From Desulfobulbus propionicus (GTDB taxonomy: Bacteria > Desulfobacterota > Desulfobulbia > Desulfobulbales > Desulfobulbaceae), in the NCBI GenBank assembly GCA_002748735.1, contig PDTC01000017.1, forward strand, positions 1 through 64,000: a stretch of DNA of 64,000 nucleotides, given 5' to 3'. Below are positions 36,201-45,827 of the stretch, piece after piece (position 1 is the first letter of the stretch; every line of letters starts with the position of its first letter). The position numbers and the translations under genes were made by a program. The notes under the pieces were generated by a model. That model was not told the DNA's origin, searched no databases, and saw only the letters and a program-made list of their open reading frames with translations.

Positions 36201-36864
36201 TCTCCTGGTCGCCGAGGGCATAACCAAATCATTTGGTCAGGGGCAATCCCGGGTCCAGGTGCTTGATAACACCTCCCTGCAGATCATGCCGGGAGAGATG
36301 ATGGCCGTGATCGGCGCTTCCGGCTCCGGCAAAACAACCCTGTTGCAGATCCTCGGGACCCTGGATGCGCCCGACAGCGGCAGTCTGCGATTTAAGGGGC
36401 AGGAACTCACAGGCTTGAGTGAACCGGAACTGGCCGGTCACCGCAACCGCAACGTCGGCTTTATCTTCCAGTTCCACCACCTGTTACCCGAATTCTCTGC
36501 CCTGGAAAATGTCATGATGCCAGGGCTCATTTCCGGCGACAATCGCTCTGCAACTGAAGAAAAGGCCTCTGCCCTGCTGAAAGACGTGGGCCTGGGACAC
36601 AGGCTGACCCACCGTAGTGGCGAGCTCTCCGGTGGAGAACAGCAACGGGTGGCTCTGGCTCGAGCCCTGATACTGAGCCCTGCTCTGCTGCTCGCAGACG
36701 AACCCACCGGAAACCTGGACGCCGCCAGCGGCGAGCGGGTCTTTCAACTCCTGCGCGAGTTGAGCGCATCGCTTGAACTGGCGATCGTGATGGTTACCCA
36801 TAATATGGAACTGGCCAGCAGAATGGACACCCTGCGTACCCTGACAAAAGGTCGCCTGGAATGA
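36193..36864 (+). CDS. lolD: Lipoprotein-releasing ABC transporter ATPase
   Basis: 223 residues. Walker A GASGSGKTTLLQ, Q loop FIFQFHHLLPEFSALENV (FQFHHLLPEF is typical of LolD), signature LSGGEQQRVALARAL, Walker B LLLADEPTGNLD, switch VTHNME. It powers lipoprotein release by the adjacent permease. The start overlaps the permease stop by 8 bp. Normal length. Confidence 0.94.
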   Translation: MNSLLVAEGITKSFGQGQSRVQVLDNTSLQIMPGEMMAVIGASGSGKTTLLQILGTLDAPDSGSLRFKGQELTGLSEPELAGHRNRNVGFIFQFHHLLPEFSALENVMMPGLISGDNRSATEEKASALLKDVGLGHRLTHRSGELSGGEQQRVALARALILSPALLLADEPTGNLDAASGERVFQLLRELSASLELAIVMVTHNMELASRMDTLRTLTKGRLE

Positions 36865-36963
36865 GCAACCCTACGTGCCCCTCCTCTTTTCCAGCAGCCA
36901 GGTACCAGAGTACCATCTACCTGCCAGGGTTGTCTGAAAACCTCACCACCGTATGGAGGCCCC

Positions 36964-37824
36964 ATGGACATCACCGCCCTCTTTCAACAAAAAAAAGTTT
37001 TTTCCTTTGAGGTCTTTCCCCCCAAAAAAACAAGCTCCATTACAACGATCTACAACACCCTGGAACAGCTCAGTGACCTCCAGCCTGATTTTATCAGTGT
37101 CACCTATGGCGCCGGAGGGAATACCGCAGACAACCGTACCTGTGAAATCGCCTCGGCCATCCAGCACAAATACCAGACAAAGGCCCTGGCCCATCTTACC
37201 TGTATCAATGCCAGAAAGACCGATGTCGATACCATCTTGTCCCAGCTGCAGGATAATGGAATCTCCAGTGTGCTTGCACTCCGGGGTGACATCAACCCCG
37301 AACAACCGCACAAAGAGGTCTTCAACCATGCCAGCGAGCTCGTCGCACATATCAAGGCCAGAGGTGGCTTCAGCATAAGCGCCGCCTGCTATCCGGAAGG
37401 CCACCTGGAAGCTGAAAACATGATCAGTGATATCCATCATCTCAAGGAAAAAGTCGATGCCGGCGCCGAGCATCTTATCTCTCAGCTCTTCTTTGACAAC
37501 AGCCTCTTCTATGCATTTATCGAGAAGGTGCGCATCGCCGGAATATCGGTTCCGATCGAAGCGGGTATCATGCCGGTGGTCAACAAAAAACAGATTGAAC
37601 GGATGGTCTCGCTCTGCGGCGTCAGCCTGCCCGCCAAGTTCTCCAAAACCATGCAGCGCTTTGAACATAATCCCGAAGCCCTCCGGGATGCGGGCATCGC
37701 CTACGCCGTCAATCAGATCATAGACCTCGTTGCCAACGGGGTGGACGGCATTCACCTCTACACCATGAACAATCCGTATATCGCAAGAAAAATCACGGAA
37801 AGCGTGAAAAACATTCTCCCTTGA
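36964..37824 (+). CDS. metF: Methylenetetrahydrofolate reductase
   Basis: 286 residues. TIM-barrel flavoprotein that makes 5-methyl-THF, the methyl donor of methionine synthase. Motifs: FSFEVFPPKKT at the N-terminus, ISVTYGAGG, LAHLTCINA, VLALRGDIN, FSISAACYPEGH and QLFFDNSLFYAF. Length typical of the bacterial enzyme. It stands at the head of the methionine cluster (reactivation protein and metH follow). The electron donor cannot be told from sequence; no metV-type zinc partner is adjacent. Confidence 0.95.
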   Translation: MDITALFQQKKVFSFEVFPPKKTSSITTIYNTLEQLSDLQPDFISVTYGAGGNTADNRTCEIASAIQHKYQTKALAHLTCINARKTDVDTILSQLQDNGISSVLALRGDINPEQPHKEVFNHASELVAHIKARGGFSISAACYPEGHLEAENMISDIHHLKEKVDAGAEHLISQLFFDNSLFYAFIEKVRIAGISVPIEAGIMPVVNKKQIERMVSLCGVSLPAKFSKTMQRFEHNPEALRDAGIAYAVNQIIDLVANGVDGIHLYTMNNPYIARKITESVKNILP

Positions 37825-37893
37825 CCGTACAGGAAAGAGCCGTAGCTTTTTTTAGGGAAAGCAACGGCAATCACTGTAACTTCATGGCACTCT

Positions 37894-38568
37894 ATGATAG
37901 AAGTAACAGCCATTGATCAGAAGGAGATATACCGCTATCTGGGCTATGGTGACAGCACGCCCGACAGCGCCACTGCACGGCTGGTCAATGAAACCGAAAA
38001 ACAGCTGCTCGCCGTTATTTCGCCTCGCTATATCTACCGTTTTTTTCAGATTAGCCCGGCAGCAGAGGGGGTCCGCCTTGATAACGGCAAGCTGCTGCTG
38101 CCAGGAACAGATATCAGCGCTCACCTTCAGGGCTGCAGACAGGCAGCGCTGATGGCCGCAACCCTTTCCACAGCCACCGACCGCCTTCTGCGTAAACTGC
38201 AGATCCATGATATGGCCAGGGCTGCTGTTGCCAACAGTGCCGCTAACACCGCCATTGAACAGGTCTGTGACGCGGTCGCAGAAAAGATTCACCAGCGAAT
38301 GCCAACGCTCTACCAGACCTTTCGCTTCAGCCCCGGCTACGGGGATCTGCCCATCCATATACAAAAAGATTTTCTCAATGTCCTTGACGCTCCGAGAAAG
38401 ATAGGGCTTGTCGTCACCCCAGACAACATTATGGTTCCGGAAAAATCCATCTCTGCCATCATTGGCCTTTCTGAACAACCCCTGCAGAAAAAACGGCGTG
38501 GCTGCCGGGACTGCAACCTCCGCGAACACTGCATGTTTCGCCTGAAAGGAGCCCACTGTGCATCTTGA
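37894..38568 (+). CDS. Stand-alone methionine synthase reactivation (SAM-binding) protein
   Basis: 224 residues. Matches the vitamin-B12-dependent methionine synthase activation domain, normally the C-terminal part of MetH, which re-methylates oxidised cobalamin with SAM. Evidence: the block around RFSPGYGDLPIHIQKDF, GLVVTPDNIMVPEKSISAIIGLS, and the adjacent MetH (which lacks this domain). The N-terminal part carries ATLSTATDRLL and a MARAAVANSAANTAIEQVCD helix typical of the free form. The last 25 residues add four Cys (C-x2-C-x4-C-x8-C), perhaps a metal or iron-sulfur site. Overlaps metH by 11 bp, so translation is coupled. Confidence 0.85.
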   Translation: MIEVTAIDQKEIYRYLGYGDSTPDSATARLVNETEKQLLAVISPRYIYRFFQISPAAEGVRLDNGKLLLPGTDISAHLQGCRQAALMAATLSTATDRLLRKLQIHDMARAAVANSAANTAIEQVCDAVAEKIHQRMPTLYQTFRFSPGYGDLPIHIQKDFLNVLDAPRKIGLVVTPDNIMVPEKSISAIIGLSEQPLQKKRRGCRDCNLREHCMFRLKGAHCAS

Positions 38569-40933
38569 CCACCTCTTGCAACAGCGTGTTGTCATCCTTG
38601 ACGGCGCCATTGGCACCCTTCTCCAGCAGGCAGGACTGCAACCGGGAGAGACCCCGGAACTCTGGTCCATCGAACATCCGCAAACAATTACCCGGATACA
38701 CCGTTCCTATATCGAGGCAGGAGCCGACATTGTCTACAGCAATACCTTTGGTGCCAACCGCTATAAACTGGAAGGCTCCGCCTACACGGTTCAGGACGTC
38801 ATCACCACCTCTCTGGACAATGCCCGCACAGCATGCGAGGGAACCGCAGGGATGGTCGCACTCGATATCGGCCCCATCGGCCAGATGCTCGCGCCCATGG
38901 GCAGCCTCCCCTTTGAGGAGGCCTACGACATTTTTACGGAGATTGTTCTTGCCGGTACAGCTGCCGACCTCATCGTCATAGAGACGATGACCGATCTCCG
39001 CGAGATGAAGGCAGCTGTGCTGGCCGCCAAAGAGAACAGTGATCTCCCGATTCTCTGCACCATGACCTTTGAGGAGAGCGGCAGAACCTTCACCGGCACC
39101 AGCGCCGCGAACATGGCCCTGACCATTGGTGGACTGGGCATCAAGGGCCTGGGTATCAACTGTTCCCTCGGCCCGGATCAGGTTAAACCGATCATTGAGG
39201 AACTGGCCCGCTGGACAGACCTCCCGCTTATCCTCAAGCCCAACGCCGGCCTTCCCGACCCTCTCACCAACACCTACAATGTCAGCAAAAAAGACTTTGC
39301 CGATGCGATCGAACACCTGCTTGACTGCGGGGTCTCGATTATTGGCGGCTGCTGTGGTACCAACCCCGAATTCATCGCCGAACTTGTCAAAAGATTCAAG
39401 ACACGCCGCCCGCAGCCTTCACGGCGCGCGACAACAATCCCGCCGGCAGTCTGTTCCTCGACCAAGGTTGTGACTCTGGATCAACCCCGCATCATTGGTG
39501 AGAGGATCAATCCAACCGGAAAAAAGGTTTTCCAGCAGGCCCTAAAAGAGGAGAATATCAACTATATTATCAGCCAGGCAATAACCCAGATCGACGGAGG
39601 AGCAGATATTCTTGATGTCAATGTCGGCATGCCGGGCATTGACGAAGAGAAAATGATGGCCAAAGTGATGTCCGGGATCCAGGAGGTCTGCGACGTCCCC
39701 TTGCAACTCGACTCCAATGACGCCAACGTACTGGCAAAGGCACTGCGACTCTACAATGGTAAACCAATTGTCAACTCGGTGAACGGGGAAGAGGCGTCCA
39801 TGGAGAAGATCCTCCCCCTGGTGAAGCAGTATGGTGCTGCAGTTGTTGGCCTCACCCTTGATGAAAACGGGATTCCCAAGACAGCTGCAGGACGTTTCAA
39901 CATAGCCGAAAGAATCTGCCGACGGGCAGATGCACTGGGTATCGCAAGGGGTGATATCATCATCGACTGCCTTACCTTGACAGCATCGGCGGAGCAGGCA
40001 GCGGCAATGGAGACACTGACAGCGGTCAGAATGGTCAAGGAACAGCTGGGTGTCCGCACCGTTCTTGGAGTCTCCAATATCTCCTTTGGCCTGCCCAATC
40101 GGGAACTGCTTAACCATAACTTCCTGACCATGGCCCTCTACTGTGGCCTTGATCTCGCCATTATCAATCCCAATGTGGCCGCAATGAGCGGTGCGGTCCG
40201 CGCCTACCGGCTGCTCGCCAACCTCGATACCAATGCCAGCGAATATATTGACATCTACGGCAAGACCGCAGAGAAAAAAACGGCACCTGTGGTTCACGAC
40301 GCCGACAGCGAGAAGATGGGAATTACCGAGGCAATTGACAAGGGGCTCAAGGGCCAGGCTGCGGTGATCACCAGGGAGCTGCTCGCAACAACAGCGGCGA
40401 TGACCATTGTTAACGAAAAGTTGATCCCAGCGCTCGATATGGTTGGAGAAAACTTCGAAAAAGGCCGGATCTTCCTGCCCCAGCTCCTGCAGTCGGCTGC
40501 AGCAGCGCAGGAGGCATTCGCTATCATCCGCGAACAGATCAGCACATCGAGCACGCCGCCAGTCTCCAAGGGGAAGATCGTTATCGCCACCGTCAAGGGA
40601 GATATCCACGACATCGGCAAAAACATCGCAAAGGTTCTACTGGAAAATTATGGTTACACCGTGATCGATCTTGGCCGGGACGTCGCCCCGGAGGTTATCG
40701 TTGATGCCGTCGAAAAGCACGACTGCCAGTTGGTAGGCCTCAGTGCCCTGATGACAACGACCTTGAAAAGTATGGAAGAGACCATCCGGCTTCTCCAGGA
40801 AAAACGCCCTAACTGCCGGATCATGGTTGGCGGCGCAGTGCTGACCCCCGGCTATGCCAAGGAAATTGGCGCCACCTACTATGCAAGGGATGCCAAGGAG
40901 GGAACAGATATCGCCAAGAACGTCTATGAGTGA
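38558..40933 (+). CDS. metH: Cobalamin-dependent methionine synthase lacking the reactivation domain
   Basis: 791 residues. Homocysteine domain (about 1-300: VILDGAIGTLLQQAG; zinc Cys in GINCSLGP and GGCCGTNP), pterin-binding domain (about 310-590: IIGERINPTGKK, LDVNVGMPG, LQLDSNDA), and the B12 cap and Rossmann parts (about 600-791: KGDIHDIGKNIAKVLL with the cobalt-binding His; VGGAVLT). E. coli MetH (about 1,227 residues) ends with a SAM-binding domain, which here is the separate upstream protein. Starts at GTG 38558 after AAAGGAG. It transfers methyl from 5-methyl-THF to homocysteine. Its stop overlaps a small ORF. Confidence 0.95.
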   Translation: MHLDHLLQQRVVILDGAIGTLLQQAGLQPGETPELWSIEHPQTITRIHRSYIEAGADIVYSNTFGANRYKLEGSAYTVQDVITTSLDNARTACEGTAGMVALDIGPIGQMLAPMGSLPFEEAYDIFTEIVLAGTAADLIVIETMTDLREMKAAVLAAKENSDLPILCTMTFEESGRTFTGTSAANMALTIGGLGIKGLGINCSLGPDQVKPIIEELARWTDLPLILKPNAGLPDPLTNTYNVSKKDFADAIEHLLDCGVSIIGGCCGTNPEFIAELVKRFKTRRPQPSRRATTIPPAVCSSTKVVTLDQPRIIGERINPTGKKVFQQALKEENINYIISQAITQIDGGADILDVNVGMPGIDEEKMMAKVMSGIQEVCDVPLQLDSNDANVLAKALRLYNGKPIVNSVNGEEASMEKILPLVKQYGAAVVGLTLDENGIPKTAAGRFNIAERICRRADALGIARGDIIIDCLTLTASAEQAAAMETLTAVRMVKEQLGVRTVLGVSNISFGLPNRELLNHNFLTMALYCGLDLAIINPNVAAMSGAVRAYRLLANLDTNASEYIDIYGKTAEKKTAPVVHDADSEKMGITEAIDKGLKGQAAVITRELLATTAAMTIVNEKLIPALDMVGENFEKGRIFLPQLLQSAAAAQEAFAIIREQISTSSTPPVSKGKIVIATVKGDIHDIGKNIAKVLLENYGYTVIDLGRDVAPEVIVDAVEKHDCQLVGLSALMTTTLKSMEETIRLLQEKRPNCRIMVGGAVLTPGYAKEIGATYYARDAKEGTDIAKNVYE

Positions 40934-41123
40934 AGAATCTGCAGCATCAACATCGAGGATTTTCTCCGTCTCGACATCTGTCTTTACGGTGGATAGATCT
41001 TATTTTTATAAACCATATCCGATAACTAATATAGATTACTTAAGAATACTGCTTGACACAAGGGAAGAGAAGAGAGTATTTCTCGGCAAATTGGTTGTCG
41101 CCATCGAAGAAAGACAAAAATAG
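40926..41123 (+). CDS. Hypothetical small protein overlapping the metH stop
   Basis: 65 residues. The ATG at 40926 overlaps the metH stop (ATGAGTGA), the usual layout for a coupled gene. Ser/Thr-rich start, then an Arg/Lys- and Ile/Leu-rich part (NIDYLRILLDTREEKRVFLG). No domain is known to me. The base composition shifts from GC-rich to AT-rich inside it, so it could instead be the worn edge of the accessory region. No signal peptide or helix. Confidence 0.35.
   Translation: MSEESAASTSRIFSVSTSVFTVDRSYFYKPYPITNIDYLRILLDTREEKRVFLGKLVVAIEERQK
41053..41082 (+). promoter_or_regulatory. Candidate promoter for the large glycosyltransferase gene
   Basis: TTGACA (41053-41058), 18-bp spacer, TATTTC (41077-41082), reading toward the gene at 41234. 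Weak -10; AT-rich context lowers confidence. Confidence 0.3.
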
Positions 41124-41233
41124 AAATATTAAATTGAAGCGAATATCAATATGCAAAGACTAAATGAGATTAGCTGAAAAATTATCGTCAATAAATCGAT
41201 TTTTTTACGATTTATTAAAATAAAGAGGATATA

Positions 41234-43924
41234 ATGGAAGAAAAAATTATAAATATAAAATTTTGCATAAGGAATAAAGGATCAAATGAATTTTTTGAAA
41301 AGAAAATACCATATAAAAAAGGAAAGGAGCATAGCTATTTATTAAATATAAACGACCTAGACACTCCAATAGAATTAACTATCAACCCCTCAGAAAATCC
41401 ATGTTGCTTCACGATAGTCTCTTCAACATATCAGCCAGAAAACCATACTCGTCAGTTACTGACTATCGAAGATAGCAACGCATTTAAAGAATATAATAAT
41501 TCTTTTATATTTAATAAAAAATCCTACATTAAATTTTCAAAAATACACAAAAAATCTAAAAATATAGAAATTTATTTTAAGTATGAAGGCATAGAACATG
41601 CCGACATCGTTGCCCAAGAAAAAAAAATCGACAAAGATATATCTGAAGAAATTGAGATTTTTTCAGAACCTATCACTAAAAAAAGAAGTAAAAATAAGCG
41701 CAACATTTTTTTTATTTATAAGCTTTATCGTATATTTCATCAAGCTACTCTATGGATACGCAGGCTTTTCAAATATTATTTTATCATAGTCAAGAGCTTG
41801 CGATCACCAAAAATGTTCGCACGAAAGGTGCTTAATCATTACCATGAATTAACAAAAAAATTAAAATTTTATTGTAGAAAATATGTATCAAGAAAAAATA
41901 CTTTCCCTTTTTTTTCTTTTGTGAATAAAAGAAAAAATTCTGTATTCAATTACCCTATCCGTACCTGCAAATACGATTCAAAGCTAACATTTAAAACCCA
42001 TAAAAAGATAAAAGTTTCTATAATTATACCAGTATTTAACCAGTGGAGATATACTTTTAATTGTATAAAGAGTATATCACTACTTAGTGACAAAGAAAAA
42101 TTCGAATTAATTATTGCTGATGATGGATCTTCTGACAAAACGCTGCAAGCAGAAAAATTAATCCCTGGAATACGTGTAATTAAAAATAAAAACCAAAAAG
42201 GCTTTCTCCACAACTGTAACTATGCGGCACAATATGCAAATGGGGAATATCTATTTTTTTTAAATAACGATACAGCGTTATTTGATAAATCAATTGATAA
42301 TCTCGTCAAGGTGATGGATGACAATCCAGATATTGGCATGGCCGGAGCGAGATTATTTTTTGCAGATCATACACTGCAAGAAGCTGGCGGTATAGTCTGG
42401 AATGATGCCACAGCATGGAACTACGGTAGAGGAGATAATGTAGAAAAACCTGAATACAACTACATGAAAGACGTCGATTATATATCCGGAGCAGCTATTA
42501 TGGTTCGACGAAAGCTCTGGAAGGAAATTGGAGGGTTTGATCCTCGCTATGCCCCAGCCTATTATGAAGATACTGACCTCGCTTTTGAAATAAGAAAACG
42601 GGGATTTCGAGTTGTACTTCAGCCGAAATCTATGGTCATGCATTTTGAAGGCAAAACGCATGGTACCAGTTTGACAGATCCCATTAAATCTTTTCAAGTT
42701 GTTAATCGTAAAAAATTCTGGCTTAAATGGAAAGACACCCTGCGCAGCACCCAGTTTTCCAACGGAACGAATGTGTTTTTTGCTCGAGATAGAAGCCGAC
42801 ATCATCGCCATATCTTTATAATAGATCACGCGCTGCCCACCTATGACAGAGACGCAGGATCTAGATCAATGTGGACGTATATTAATTTATTGATCACCTC
42901 GAATTATAAAATTATTTTTATGGCAGATAATTCTAACAGAATTGAACCTTACGCGAGTGAACTAGAAAATTTAGGAGTAGAAGTCTGGTGCGACTCCTTT
43001 TCGGCTTTGCGCTGGAAAGAACGTATTGTTGAAATTGCCCCTTTTTTGGATTTTATACTTTTAAGTCGCCCTAACATCGCCATTAAATATATAGACTTTT
43101 TTAGCACTCTTTCAAAGAGCCCAAAAATTGTTTACTATGGTCACGATATTCATCACCAGCGCATGGAAAGATCAAGTAAATATGAAAAAAAACCACCAAA
43201 AAAATATGCAATAGAAGAAATAAAAGAGCAAGAATATTATTTATGGAAAAAAAGTGACTTTATTTTATATCCATCAACCTCTGAAATTGAATATATTGAC
43301 TCACTAGGATTATCTGAAAAATCTTTTTATATTCCATTATATTCGTTAGATGATAGCGAAAGTTGTTATTCATACTTAAAAACAAAAAGAGAAAATGTTA
43401 TATTTATAGGTAACTTTCTGCATTTACCCAATTTGGACGGGATACTATGGTTTATCGATGAAGTTTTCCCCAAATTGTCTCGAAAAGATATTAAAGTTCT
43501 TATTGTTGGTCCGTATTTCCCGAAGGAATTACTTCACTACAAAAGCGATAATGTAAAAATTTTAGGTGAAATTTCCGACAAAGAATTAGACCTACAACTA
43601 TCAAACACTCGTCTCATGATCGCTCCTTTAAGATATGGAGCAGGTGTAAAAGGAAAAGTTTTACAAGGATTACATAAAGGTATTGTTGTTGTTGGCACAA
43701 GTATGGCGTTTGACGGAATACCTGAGGTGGACAGTATTGTATCTCCAGTAGATTCTCCAGATGAAATGGCAAATATTATTGATAATCTTTACTCTTTAGA
43801 CAACAAATCCCTTGAAGTCATGTCAAAAAAACAAAGAAATTTTATAAAAAATAATTTTAACAGCGAAAAAGTTTTAAAAGTTTTTGATGAAATTTACCTT
43901 AAAAGCAAAGACTCTTTGAGATAA
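41234..43924 (+). CDS. Two-domain glycosyltransferase (GT2 + GT4), AT-rich
   Basis: 896 residues. Roughly 1-100 look like a beta-sandwich binding domain, followed by a basic linker. About 260-500 is a GT-A fold of family GT2: VSIIIPVFNQWRYTFNCI, ADDGSSDKT, FLNNDTALF, SGAAIMVRRKLWKEIGGFDP, YYEDTDLAFEIRKRG. About 530-890 is a GT-B fold (GT4): FIIDHALPTYDRDAGSRS, NVIFIGNFLHLPNLDG, PLRYGAGVKGKVLQGL. Such fused enzymes build surface polysaccharide or decorate glycoproteins and work at the inner membrane. It is strongly AT-rich compared with metH and lies near an ISL3 remnant and the selC gene, so probably acquired. Good AAAGAGG site before the ATG. Confidence 0.87.
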   Translation: MEEKIINIKFCIRNKGSNEFFEKKIPYKKGKEHSYLLNINDLDTPIELTINPSENPCCFTIVSSTYQPENHTRQLLTIEDSNAFKEYNNSFIFNKKSYIKFSKIHKKSKNIEIYFKYEGIEHADIVAQEKKIDKDISEEIEIFSEPITKKRSKNKRNIFFIYKLYRIFHQATLWIRRLFKYYFIIVKSLRSPKMFARKVLNHYHELTKKLKFYCRKYVSRKNTFPFFSFVNKRKNSVFNYPIRTCKYDSKLTFKTHKKIKVSIIIPVFNQWRYTFNCIKSISLLSDKEKFELIIADDGSSDKTLQAEKLIPGIRVIKNKNQKGFLHNCNYAAQYANGEYLFFLNNDTALFDKSIDNLVKVMDDNPDIGMAGARLFFADHTLQEAGGIVWNDATAWNYGRGDNVEKPEYNYMKDVDYISGAAIMVRRKLWKEIGGFDPRYAPAYYEDTDLAFEIRKRGFRVVLQPKSMVMHFEGKTHGTSLTDPIKSFQVVNRKKFWLKWKDTLRSTQFSNGTNVFFARDRSRHHRHIFIIDHALPTYDRDAGSRSMWTYINLLITSNYKIIFMADNSNRIEPYASELENLGVEVWCDSFSALRWKERIVEIAPFLDFILLSRPNIAIKYIDFFSTLSKSPKIVYYGHDIHHQRMERSSKYEKKPPKKYAIEEIKEQEYYLWKKSDFILYPSTSEIEYIDSLGLSEKSFYIPLYSLDDSESCYSYLKTKRENVIFIGNFLHLPNLDGILWFIDEVFPKLSRKDIKVLIVGPYFPKELLHYKSDNVKILGEISDKELDLQLSNTRLMIAPLRYGAGVKGKVLQGLHKGIVVVGTSMAFDGIPEVDSIVSPVDSPDEMANIIDNLYSLDNKSLEVMSKKQRNFIKNNFNSEKVLKVFDEIYLKSKDSLR

Positions 43925-44157
43925 AATATTTTTTCTATATATCTCGTTATTCGAGACGCCCTGTTGTTTATCTGCTATTTATAGTCAGAGGCAGTGGCGT
44001 CCCATAGTTTCTCCCATAATAAAAGCTGTCGAGAAACAATTGCTTGTTTGTTGTCGGGCTTTAATAAATCAATTAGAGGCCATCTTTCAGCTCCTCACTC
44101 TTTCCTGTGGGTAGGCAGTTGATTGGTTTGCCCGATTAGTGATAACGACTACCCCCT

Positions 44158-45136
44158 ATGAAAGACACAGAACTTTTTCAAAGAGTACTTGGTCTGACAC
44201 CGCCCTGGCAGGTTTCATCAGCAGAATTCACCCCTGATGAAAAACGCCTGGAATCCACCTTGATTTCCCCAAAGCAAGCCCCTTCTCTTGCCCAAAATGT
44301 GGCCTGCCTGGTACCAAGGCTCACGATACGATAAAGAAAAGGCACCTGAATTTCTTCGGGCATGAAGTATACCTGACCCCAGGGCCCCAAGAGTCGACTG
44401 TGCAAAGTGTAGTATTCATCTTGCTGATGTGCCCTGGGCCAGGCCCGGCATCGGCTTCACACTGCTGTTTGAAGCCATAATCATGGTGCCATGCCGGTAA
44501 AAACTACCTGCTTTGTCAACGAGCACGATCCTCGATTATGGCGCATCTTACACCACTATGTGGGCAAGGCCCGGTCGCAAAATAAACAAGTAGGCGTAGA
44601 TGTCACCTGCGTCCATCAGCGGTGTTGAAAAGCACTTTCCAGAAGCACCCCTGACGTTCGCTAAGTTCGACGTGATAGAGATCCTCAACGACGCTGCATC
44701 AGGTCAGGCGAGAGGAGATCAAGGCGCGTCTCGAGCTTAAAGGTACCCGGTATATCTGGTTAAAGAATCGGCCCACCTTCAAGGCGTCACAAAGCGATCT
44801 ACTTGACCAGTTGATCGTCAAAAAACGCAATCTAAAAACCAGCCAGTCCTACCATATCAAACGCCACTTCGAGGAACTGTACCGACAACCTGCCGACTTG
44901 ACGAAAATCTTTTTGAAGAAGTGGTATGTTGGGGCAACTCACAGCCGGTTGCAGCCAATACTGGAGATGGCGTCTTGCGTTGGTTTACTTCACAAACCAA
45001 CAATGGCATCCTTGAAGGATTCAATAGCCTTATCCAGGCTGCCAAAGCCAGAGCACGCAGTTACCAAACCAAACGAAATCTTATCACGATGACGTATCTC
45101 ATTGCGGGCAAGCTGCAGCTCGATTTACCCGCATGA
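44158..45136 (+). pseudogene. ISL3-family transposase, multiply frameshifted
   Basis: The ATG at 44158 opens MKDTELFQRVLGLTPPW, the typical N-terminus of ISL3 transposases. A shift near 44254 moves to the frame reading FSCPKCGLPGTKAHDTIKK (zinc finger) and LNFFGHEVYL. Another shift near 44390 gives CAKCSIHLADVPWARPGIGF. Further on come HHYVGKARSQNKQVGVDVTC and, near the end (44940-45136), GVLRWFTSQTNNGILEGFNS and AKARARSYQTKRNLITMTYL. At least three frameshifts and an in-frame stop break it. No terminal inverted repeats were identified. A dead element between the glycosyltransferase and tRNA-Sec. The 230 bp before it show nothing recognisable. Confidence 0.8.
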
Positions 45137-45271
45137 AATAACGAGCAGCCAAGAAAACTATCTCTCAGGCGAAGTCCTGAAGCGCACACCCGCTGAAGTC
45201 CTCACTAGAGGAAAGCGATGTTATCTCATTTCCAAAATGAGACACTACCAGGAGGAAAACGAACAAAAAAA

Positions 45272-45369
45272 TGGCGGAAGTGCATGGGAATCGAACCCAC
45301 CTAACGAGCTATTAACCCGCTACACCGGATTTGAAGTCCGGGAGAGCCACCAGAACCCTATCCACTTCC
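45272..45369 (-). tRNA. selC: tRNA-Sec (UCA anticodon)
   Basis: The reverse strand folds as a selenocysteine tRNA: a long acceptor stem (ggaagtgg / cacttcc), an anticodon stem ccgga / tccgg around the loop cttcaaa with anticodon TCA, a long variable arm (gtagcgggttaatagctcgtta), a T arm with ggttcgattcc, and an encoded CCA end (TGG at 45272-45274 on the plus strand). About 98 nt, as expected for tRNA-Sec. The organism therefore reads UGA as selenocysteine in some genes. selC is a well-known integration site for islands, and the flanks here are AT-rich accessory DNA. Confidence 0.93.
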
Positions 45370-45479
45370 GCATGATCTCTTTTAATAGGTATTGACCTGA
45401 AAAACAAATCTTTATTATATTAGTGCCAAAATGTAACTTTGGCATCAAAAAACTTCACCCGCAAGGGAGAAGGACTCCT

Positions 45480-45827
45480 GTGACTAAATGCGAAATGGAA
45501 TGTAATCGCCTTGTTCGCCTCATGAAAGATTGGTACCTCCGCGTCAAGCAAGAAACTATGGCTCCGGTCCGGATGATGGAGTTTGTCGAACGGCATATTG
45601 CTGACTGCGCGGTCTGTCAAATCGATCCGGATCTATCGGCAGAGGTCGACAAAATACGTAAATTTATTGTTCCAGAGTCGAAGATTCCGAAAGCTATCCG
45701 AGATCAGGAAGACGAGGCCACGCCTGAAATATCTCCTGATGATAAAGAGCTGGATAACAATACTGATGAAAACGAAGATGATGATTTAGAAGAAGAAGAT
45801 CTTGATGATATTGACAACAGTCTCTAA
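45480..45827 (+). CDS. Small acidic protein with a His/Cys cluster
   Basis: About 115 residues from GTG 45480 (in-frame, after a GGGAGAAGG site); a longer frame opens at 45423. The N-terminal half has CEMECNRLVRLMKDWYL and a HIADCAVCQ motif (H-x3-C-x2-C), a possible zinc site. The C-terminal third is almost all Asp/Glu/Asn (DKELDNNTDENEDDDLEEED). No family is recognised. It stands just upstream of a repeat cluster. The sequence after its stop begins with ctaacagcgagttg, the same 14-mer as the right repeat at 10.6 kb. Confidence 0.6.
   Translation: MTKCEMECNRLVRLMKDWYLRVKQETMAPVRMMEFVERHIADCAVCQIDPDLSAEVDKIRKFIVPESKIPKAIRDQEDEATPEISPDDKELDNNTDENEDDDLEEEDLDDIDNSL

Noticed and set aside
36865-36963. 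Cobalamin or SAM riboswitch in front of the metF-metH cluster
   Set aside because: The gap is about 100 bp and shows no B12-box or SAM-riboswitch pattern.
39542-40609. 355-residue minus-strand ORF
   Set aside because: Antisense to metH with no motif of its own.
45102-45395. 97-residue ORF across the tRNA region
   Set aside because: It runs through tRNA-Sec on the other strand; the tRNA fold explains the sequence.
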